DNA of 30,650 nucleotides. It comes from CAZPUI01 sp964415525. GTDB taxonomy: Bacteria; Acidobacteriota; Holophagae; Holophagales; Holophagaceae. The stretch spans positions 1-30,650 of the forward strand of contig CAYQAS010000046.1 in NCBI GenBank assembly GCA_964415525.1. The letters are read 5' to 3'. The notes under the pieces are model-generated. The model was not told where the DNA came from. It worked only from the letters and a program-made list of their open reading frames with translations, and did no database searches. This document shows positions 25,349 through 30,650 of the stretch, piece after piece; position 1 is the stretch's first letter, and every line of letters starts with the position of its first letter. Made by a program: the position numbers and the translations under genes.

Positions 25349-27181
25349 CTACATCCTCGTCGCTTCGAACAGGCTGTCGATGACGTCGCGGAAGGCGGCT
25401 TCCACTTCCCGGCGTTTGACCTTGAGGCTGGGCGTGAGGAATCCCCCTTCGAGGGTGAGTTCCTGGTCGAGCACGGCGATGCGGCGGATTCTCTCGAAGC
25501 TGGCGAGGTGCTTGTTCACCTTTTCCACGCGGTGGCGCAGCATCTCCGCCACTTTGGGGTGCGCCGCGAGCTCGGCATCGGTCTTGGCGCCCACGTGATG
25601 GTGCGCCGCCCATTCCCGCACGGCAGGAAAGTGGGGCACCACCAGCGCGGCGACGTAGTTCTGACGGTGGCCGACGAGCACCACCTGCTCCAGGAAACGG
25701 TCTTCCTTGAGCTGGTTCTCGATGGGCTGGGGCGCCACGTTCTTGCCGCCGGAGAGCACGAGGATCTCCTTCTTGCGGTCCGTGATGCGCACCCGCCCGG
25801 CGCGGTCCATGGCACCGAGGTCACCGGTCTTGAAGTAGCCGTCCTCCGTGAACATCTCCGCCGTGGCCTCGGGATTGCGCCAGTAGCCGTGCATCACATG
25901 GGGGCCCTGAGTCAGGATCTCGCCATCTTCAGCCAGTTTCAGGAACGGACGGCCGTTCCATTCGGCGATGAGCGGATGCCCCACGGTGCCGGCGCGCACC
26001 TGCCCGGCGCGGTTCAGGGTCAGGACGGGGCTCGTCTCGGTGAGGCCATAGCCTTCGTAGATGGGGATACCCATGGTCCAGAAGAAGCGCAGGACGCGGG
26101 CATCCAGGGCCGCACCGCCGGAGATGGCAAAGCGCAGGCGGCCACCGAGCTTCTCCCGCACGGTGGACAGCAGCAGTCGATCCGCCAGCTTCCAGGGAAT
26201 GCGGATGAGGAGGGGAGGGCGGCGCTCCCTGAAGAGGAAGGGCACCACCCGAGCACAGGTGTCATTGGCCCATGCAAAGACCGCACGCCCGATCCAGCCG
26301 CGGCCCCGGGCGGTGTCGCCGATACGGGCGTAGAGCTTCTCGTACAGCCGCGGCACCGCCATCAGGACCTGAGGCCGCACGTCCAGCAGGGTCTGATTGA
26401 GATTCGCGATGCTCTCGGCGTAGTAGATGGCCACGCCGAGCGCCCACATCGTGTAGTGTCCTGCGGTGCGCTCAAAGACATGGCAGAGGGGCAGCACGCT
26501 CAGGCAGCGGTCGCCGGGGCGGCAATCCACGGTGGGACCGGCAACGGCCACGCACATGGCGACATTCGAGGCCACGTTCCCCTGCGTGAGCATCGCGCCT
26601 TTGGGATCGGCGGTGGTGCCGCTGGTGTAGATGAGGGTCAGGAGCTCGTCCTCGCGCCGCGATTCGCCCCAGGCGCGGGCCTCGGGACGCCGGGCGTCCA
26701 GGGCGGAGGCGGCATCCATCAGGGCCTCCCAAGTCATGGAAGGGCGGGGCAGCTCCTTGGCGGCCTTGGGATCCAGCAGGATCAGCTGTGAGAGTTCCGG
26801 CAGCTCGCCCAGGACGTGAGCCAGCCGCGGGCCGTGGCTGGGGCCGAGGAAGGCCCATTTGGCCCCGCTGTCCCGCAGGATGAAAGCGCATTGGTCCGGC
26901 GTGAGGCTCGTGTAGATCGGTACGCTCACCAGCCCGGCGAGGGCGCAGGCGAAGTCGATGATGGCCCACTCCGGGCGGTTCTCGCAGAGGATGGCCACGC
27001 GGTCGCCGGGCTGGAGACCCTTTTCGTGCAGCACCAGGGCGAGCCGTTCCACCTGCGCCTGGACTTCGGTGTGGGGAAGGGTACGGAAGGCTTCCTTGGA
27101 TGCACGGATGGCCAGCGCATCGGGGAGGTTAAAGGCCAGGGCGTCATAGAAGAGCCGGGCGACAGTCGCGGGCGAATTCAT
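25349..27181 (-). CDS. Long-chain acyl-CoA synthetase (AMP-binding)
   Basis: 610 residues from ATG 27181 (MNSPATVARLF). It activates fatty acids with ATP and CoA via acyl-AMP, feeding beta-oxidation or lipid synthesis. The P-loop motif is LIYTSGTTADPKGAML. Family motifs that follow are LPLCHVFERTAG, EGYGLTETSPVLTLN, ILTQGPHVMHGYWRNPEAT, YFKTGDLGAMD, ITDRKKEILVLSGGKNVAP and the C-terminal SLKVKRREV with the catalytic Lys region. Length is typical for the FadD15-like bacterial class (about 600). There is no strong ribosome site. The gene is divergent from the MscS-like gene (92 nt apart) and converges on recG. Nothing nearby tells the substrate chain length. Confidence 0.93.
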   Translation of the reverse strand: MNSPATVARLFYDALAFNLPDALAIRASKEAFRTLPHTEVQAQVERLALVLHEKGLQPGDRVAILCENRPEWAIIDFACALAGLVSVPIYTSLTPDQCAFILRDSGAKWAFLGPSHGPRLAHVLGELPELSQLILLDPKAAKELPRPSMTWEALMDAASALDARRPEARAWGESRREDELLTLIYTSGTTADPKGAMLTQGNVASNVAMCVAVAGPTVDCRPGDRCLSVLPLCHVFERTAGHYTMWALGVAIYYAESIANLNQTLLDVRPQVLMAVPRLYEKLYARIGDTARGRGWIGRAVFAWANDTCARVVPFLFRERRPPLLIRIPWKLADRLLLSTVREKLGGRLRFAISGGAALDARVLRFFWTMGIPIYEGYGLTETSPVLTLNRAGQVRAGTVGHPLIAEWNGRPFLKLAEDGEILTQGPHVMHGYWRNPEATAEMFTEDGYFKTGDLGAMDRAGRVRITDRKKEILVLSGGKNVAPQPIENQLKEDRFLEQVVLVGHRQNYVAALVVPHFPAVREWAAHHHVGAKTDAELAAHPKVAEMLRHRVEKVNKHLASFERIRRIAVLDQELTLEGGFLTPSLKVKRREVEAAFRDVIDSLFEATRM

Positions 27182-27273
27182 CCGGCCATGGTATCAGTCC
27201 GGGGTCACCGTCACGAACTTGCAACCTGGACAGCGCGCTGGGAGGAAGACCTCGTTTCTGGTTTCCTGGAACC

Positions 27274-29082
27274 ATGCGCCGACTCCATTGGATTCTCGCC
27301 ACCCTGCTCCTTCTGCTCATCGGAGGCGCGGCCTATGTCCTCTACCGCACCCGTCCCGTGGAGAACGGCGAGGTGGCTTCGAAACCCGGACGTCCCGCCC
27401 CGGTGCGCGTACAGCGCACGGTGGACACCAAGCCTCTGCAGACGATCCGGCACTTGGCGAGCCTGGCGGAATCGACGGAGGAACAGGAATATGCACGGCA
27501 GATCATCCGACTGGCCGACCATGAGGTCTCCCTGGCGTACGCCAATGCCGTGCGTCAGGCCCTGCTTAACCCGCGCCAGCTGACGGACGAGGTAAAGCGT
27601 CTTGCGGAGGCCAAGGAGAAGGCCGAGGACGTGGTAGAGGCGGACCAGGCACTGCTCAAGAAGCTGAACCGCGAGGTTGCCATGGCCCAAGGGAAGGCTC
27701 GGGATGCCCTGGAGGATCAGCTGGAAGTGGCCAAGGCTCAGTTCGAACTGGACAAGGACGAGCTGGCAGAGGCGGCGGATGATCTGGAACGGGCAGGGGG
27801 TGATCCCCAGGCCCGGGTGAAACGCCTGAAGGAGGTCTTCGATGCCCTTCAGAAAGGGGCTGCGGAGTCCGTGATCTCCTCAGTGCCCCAGGATGTGCCC
27901 TCCCACAGCTTCGCCGGTCGCATCCACGCGTGGCGGCATGCAGGCACCAAGCGCGCCCAGTTGGAGCAGGCGCGGCTGGACCTTCAAACCAAGCTAGAGC
28001 GGATGACCAAGCGACGTGAGGACATGGCCAAGCGCGTGGCAGAGGCGAAGGACGAGCGGACTTTCGCGAAGGAGGCTGCCGCCGATTTTGCCAAGAAAGG
28101 GGCAGGGACCATCGATTCCCGCTACCTGGCCAAGGAGACCCTCTCCACCCTGAAGGTTTACATGCTGGATCAGAAGGTCCTGGCGGACATGACCCGGCGC
28201 CAGCAGGACCTGCGCGAGATGATGGATCTCTACGTCCAATGGCAGGTTGTGGCGGAAACCCAAGCCCGGGCTGCCCTCCACGAAGCCATGCGCCGGGCCC
28301 TGCAGGTCCTGGGCATCCTGGCCGGCGTGTTCGTGGTGGTGCGCTTGGCGGACCTGTTCTTCCATCGGGCGGCAGCGGGGCGTCGCACCGCTTCGAGCAT
28401 CCGCACCGTGACCCGGATGGTGGTTCGCCTCGCGGGCTTCCTGGCCATCATCTTCATCACGTTCGGGATCCCCAAGCAGATCGGCACCATCCTGGGCCTC
28501 GCGGGCGCAGGCCTGACGGTGGCGCTCAAGGACGTCATCCTCGGCATCTTCGGGTGGTTCGTGCTTCAGGGCCGCAACGGCATCCGCGTGGGGGACTGGG
28601 TGGAGATCAAGGGGGTGGGCGGCGAGGTGGTCGAGATCGGCGTCCTGCGCACCATCATTATGGAGACCGGCGCATGGGCCGACACCGGCCATCCCACGGG
28701 CCGTCGCGTCACGTTCTCCAACACCTTCGCGGTGGAAGGTCACTACTTCAATTTCACCACCAGCGGGCAGTGGCTGTGGGATGAACTGAAATTCCTGATT
28801 CCCACCGGCAAGGATCCCTATCCCGTCATGGACGGTGTCCAGCGGCTGGTGGAGGAATACACCGAAGCCAATGCCCGTCTGGCGGAGGCGGAGTGGAAGA
28901 AGGAGACGCGGAAGTATCACGTCCATGCCTTCACCGCCACGCCGAGTCTCAATGTGGTGCCCAGCCTGAACGGACTGGAAGTCCACGTCCGCTACATCTC
29001 CCGTGCCTTCGAGCGCCACGACACCCGGCACAACCTTTACCAGGCGGTGCTGGAAGTGCTGCAGGGGAAGCGGCAGGGATGA
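27274..29082 (+). CDS. MscS-family mechanosensitive channel with a large N-terminal coiled-coil region
   Basis: 602 residues from ATG 27274. A signal-anchor-like segment (about 6-23) is followed by a charged, strongly helical region to about 330 (for example EAKEKAEDVVEADQALLKKL and LEQARLDLQTKLERMTKR), likely coiled coil and probably periplasmic. Membrane segments follow at about 342-360 and 383-403. The pore-lining helix is around 406-436 (IGTILGLAGAGLTVALKDVI, LGIFGWFVLQG). Downstream comes the MscS beta domain: GIRVGDWVEIKGVGGEVVEIG, then RVTFSNTFAVEG. MscS channels open under membrane tension to release solutes in hypo-osmotic shock. The long N-terminal region recalls larger MscS homologues such as MscK/YbdG types rather than the 286-residue MscS. 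It ends immediately at the stop of the converging PQQ-repeat gene. Confidence 0.87.
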   Translation: MRRLHWILATLLLLLIGGAAYVLYRTRPVENGEVASKPGRPAPVRVQRTVDTKPLQTIRHLASLAESTEEQEYARQIIRLADHEVSLAYANAVRQALLNPRQLTDEVKRLAEAKEKAEDVVEADQALLKKLNREVAMAQGKARDALEDQLEVAKAQFELDKDELAEAADDLERAGGDPQARVKRLKEVFDALQKGAAESVISSVPQDVPSHSFAGRIHAWRHAGTKRAQLEQARLDLQTKLERMTKRREDMAKRVAEAKDERTFAKEAAADFAKKGAGTIDSRYLAKETLSTLKVYMLDQKVLADMTRRQQDLREMMDLYVQWQVVAETQARAALHEAMRRALQVLGILAGVFVVVRLADLFFHRAAAGRRTASSIRTVTRMVVRLAGFLAIIFITFGIPKQIGTILGLAGAGLTVALKDVILGIFGWFVLQGRNGIRVGDWVEIKGVGGEVVEIGVLRTIIMETGAWADTGHPTGRRVTFSNTFAVEGHYFNFTTSGQWLWDELKFLIPTGKDPYPVMDGVQRLVEEYTEANARLAEAEWKKETRKYHVHAFTATPSLNVVPSLNGLEVHVRYISRAFERHDTRHNLYQAVLEVLQGKRQG

Positions 29083-29445
29083 TCAGCTGCTGGCGGTGGT
29101 GGTGACCATCACCGCCGCGGCAGCGGCTGCACCCGCCGCAGCGGATGCTGCCGCCGCGTGTTGGGCCGCCGCTGGGCCTGTAGGCTCAGATCCCGCGACG
29201 GAAATGAAGCCGGTGCCCAGGCCGGAGAGTCCGTTGTGCCAGAGGATCTTTCCTGAGTCCGGATCCATACACGTGATCTCGCCCTGGCAGGTCGCATAGA
29301 GACGGCCATCCAGCAGGGTCACTCCGGTGACGTAGCCGCTGCCGAAGAATCCCCCGAGTTGGGTGCGCCAGAGCTCGGCGCCGTCCTGCACACGCAGGGC
29401 CAGCACGGTGCCGCTCACGGCGAGGAAGATGCGGTCTTTCAACAT
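29083..29445 (-). CDS. Small PQQ-like beta-propeller-repeat protein with an Ala-rich tail
   Basis: 120 residues from ATG 29445, chosen because GGAGG (revcomp of 29451-29455) is 5 nt upstream; the upstream ATG at 29493 would lie in a hairpin arm. It has two PQQ-type repeats, VLALRVQDGAELWRTQL and ITCMDPDSGKILWHNGL, with no signal peptide. Two repeats are too few for a whole propeller, so it may oligomerise. The last ~30 residues are Ala-rich (AAAQHAAAASAAAGAAAAAA), followed by TTTASS. No cofactor role can be stated, since PQQ-type repeats occur in many non-PQQ proteins. A 17-bp hairpin includes its ribosome site. It follows the DUF512 gene on the same strand, with a 93-nt gap. Confidence 0.72.
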   Translation of the reverse strand: MLKDRIFLAVSGTVLALRVQDGAELWRTQLGGFFGSGYVTGVTLLDGRLYATCQGEITCMDPDSGKILWHNGLSGLGTGFISVAGSEPTGPAAAQHAAAASAAAGAAAAAAVMVTTTASS

Positions 29446-29450
29446 GGGAA

Positions 29451-29502
29451 CCTCCGAGGATGCAGGATCCCGCGATGGGCAGGTCTCCTGCATCCTTGGA
29501 GG
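29451..29502 (-). promoter_or_regulatory. Long hairpin that contains the ribosome binding site of the PQQ-repeat gene
   Basis: CCTCCGAGGATGCAGGA (29451-29467) and TCCTGCATCCTTGGAGG (29486-29502) form a 17-bp inverted repeat with one mismatch and an 18-nt loop. On the minus-strand RNA the 3' arm ends in GGAGG, the Shine-Dalgarno of the gene starting at 29445, paired with CCUCC of the 5' arm. This would hide the ribosome site. There is no run of U after the stem, which argues against a plain terminator for the upstream gene. Confidence 0.7.
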
Positions 29503-29538
29503 CTCATCGGCGTCAAAGGTCCTGCGAGTGGGGTGCGC

Positions 29539-30650
29539 TCAGGGGTGGTAGGCCCCTTGGGGCATGTTCAGGCCGTGGGGCGTCAGCAGGCCCATCCGCT
29601 CCATCGCCTCGAGGTGGTCGAGGGTGTGGCCCAGGTGATCGCCTGCGGGGATGACAGGCACGCCGAGGTCTTGTTGCAGGCGGCCCAGGGTCCAGTCATC
29701 GAGGAACTGGGTGTCCAGGTGGGGTTGGCCGCCGCCCATGTCGTACTGCCCCGTGGGGCCGACGTTCGTGCGCAAGGTGGCGGATGGGATCACCACCGCA
29801 TCCACCCAGTCCGGTCGGTTGCCGTGGTCCACCCGGTCGGCATGGGCGGCGTAGGCCAGATCCTGCCCGCAGAGCAGACCGGCGACGGTGACGGACTCGC
29901 CGAAGCTCTGGTTTCGCACGGAGCGCACCCGCAGTTGTCCGCCGGTGCGGCGGTTGAGGTCCGCCACCACGGGCTCCAGGTAGGGCGCAAAGCTCTGGCC
30001 CGTGAGCAGCAGGAGGCGCCGCTTGCGGAAACGCTGCGCCTTGGGCGTGGCCTTGAATCGCTTCGTGTGCTCCAGGAAGCGGCGGATGAGGCCCACGCCG
30101 TTCTCGATCTGCGCCCAGGTGGGGCTGTAGAAGTCCCGGCCTGGTAACGTCTGCACGCCCTTGGTGAACCACTCGTCCGCCAGGTAGAGCCAGGGCTCGC
30201 CGCCGAATTCCTCCGTGAATCGCCGCACCTCGGGCTTCCAGCGCTTCGTCCAGGCGCGAGCGTAGGCCTCGTCCACGTCCTGCACATCCGGCTGGCCCTC
30301 ACGAAAGGCGGTTAGACCCACGGGTACGCAGGACAAGCTCAGCACGCCACCCTTGTCGGCCCACTTGCCTTCGGTCTGGTAGGCGCGGCGTTCCCACAGG
30401 TCGGCGACGGTGCGTTCCCAGGCGGCGCCATCGTTGTAGCCCGGGGCGATGACCGCCTGAGTGTGGACGTCGATGCCACCCTCCAGGAGGATGTCGATCT
30501 TGCGCAGGATGTCGCCTTCCTTGGGATTGCGCACCACGCGCACCCGGGCCTCGGGATCCGACGTGTGGACCGAGACGTGGATGGGGCTGAGGCGTTCCCG
30601 CACGATGCGGTGCAGCTGAATGTGCGCACCGGGCAGTTCGGCTGGGTGGA
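29539..30650 (-). CDS. DUF512-family radical SAM protein (partial, N-terminus outside window)
   Basis: The reading frame runs past the window end, so about 370 C-terminal residues are seen. ERLSPIHVSVHTSDPEARVR, GIDVHTQAVIAPGYNDG, VPVGLTAFREG, WLYLADEWFTKG and IENGVGLIRRFLEH match the DUF512 radical SAM family (R.SP..VSVH.TDP, HTQ.V..PG.NDG, VPVGLT, ADE.Y...G, .QLENGVG.VR). The C-terminal domain (LLLTGQSFAPYLEPVV onward) also fits. The iron-sulfur Cys motif and the PDZ-like start expected in this family would lie beyond the window. The function is not established. GTG 30601 could be read as a start but the frame upstream continues to match the family, so the gene is truncated by the window, not by a mutation. 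Confidence 0.85.
   Translation of the reverse strand, partial: HPAELPGAHIQLHRIVRERLSPIHVSVHTSDPEARVRVVRNPKEGDILRKIDILLEGGIDVHTQAVIAPGYNDGAAWERTVADLWERRAYQTEGKWADKGGVLSLSCVPVGLTAFREGQPDVQDVDEAYARAWTKRWKPEVRRFTEEFGGEPWLYLADEWFTKGVQTLPGRDFYSPTWAQIENGVGLIRRFLEHTKRFKATPKAQRFRKRRLLLLTGQSFAPYLEPVVADLNRRTGGQLRVRSVRNQSFGESVTVAGLLCGQDLAYAAHADRVDHGNRPDWVDAVVIPSATLRTNVGPTGQYDMGGGQPHLDTQFLDDWTLGRLQQDLGVPVIPAGDHLGHTLDHLEAMERMGLLTPHGLNMPQGAYHP

Noticed and set aside
1..30650. CRISPR arrays, insertion sequences, tRNA and rRNA genes
   Set aside because: No regularly spaced repeats, transposase genes, tRNA-like cloverleaf or rRNA sequence was seen by eye. A covariance-model search would be needed to exclude small RNAs.

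Overview
This window is a gene-dense, GC-rich stretch of a Gram-negative bacterial chromosome. It has 21 coding sequences; the first and last are cut by the window edges. The gene set (KDO-kinase-like protein, MscS channel, lipoprotein, SanA-like protein, M4 peptidase with Ig repeats, leucyl/phenylalanyl-tRNA transferase, a Ser/Thr kinase with a long helical-repeat tail, a radical SAM/LigB pair) and the high-GC codon use suggest Acidobacteriota, possibly a Holophagae/Geothrix-like organism. That placement is inferred from general impression, not from any search. No CRISPR array, insertion sequence, phage gene, tRNA or rRNA was seen.

Layout. 1-1440: the end of carbamate kinase followed by ornithine aminotransferase (arginine/ornithine catabolism), closed by a hairpin. 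1441-3759 (-): a membrane hybrid histidine kinase, divergent from ybjN-like, aat and a histidine phosphatase (+). 5771-10230 (+): a large Ser/Thr kinase with helical repeats, 2 nt ahead of a MocR-type regulator. 10231-10533: a palindrome-rich gap. 10534-13245 (+): a secreted M4 metallopeptidase, ending at a strong terminator. 13295-15084 (-): a LigB/MEMO-like protein and a radical SAM enzyme sharing an ATGA overlap. 15132-16726 (+): a KdkA-like kinase and a histidine kinase sharing a TTGA overlap. 16690-18530 (-): a SanA/YdcF protein and a thiolase. 18581-25232 (+): a large lipoprotein, dnaB and recG. 25349-27181 (-): a long-chain acyl-CoA ligase. 27274-29082 (+): an MscS-type channel. 29083-30650 (-): a small PQQ-repeat protein and the C-terminal part of a DUF512 radical SAM protein.

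What stands out. Three proteins keep a recognisable enzyme fold but lack key residues. The MocR regulator has Arg where the PLP lysine should be. The lipoprotein has a CehA/McbA-like PHP domain in which all three metal-binding motifs are substituted. The thiolase has Gly in place of the second catalytic Cys. A 17-bp inverted repeat upstream of the small PQQ gene contains that gene's Shine-Dalgarno sequence in its stem, which suggests structural control of translation. I found no complete, clearly new multi-gene system. The best candidates for new biology are the Ser/Thr kinase plus PLP-site-lacking MocR pair and the metal-site-lacking PHP lipoprotein.
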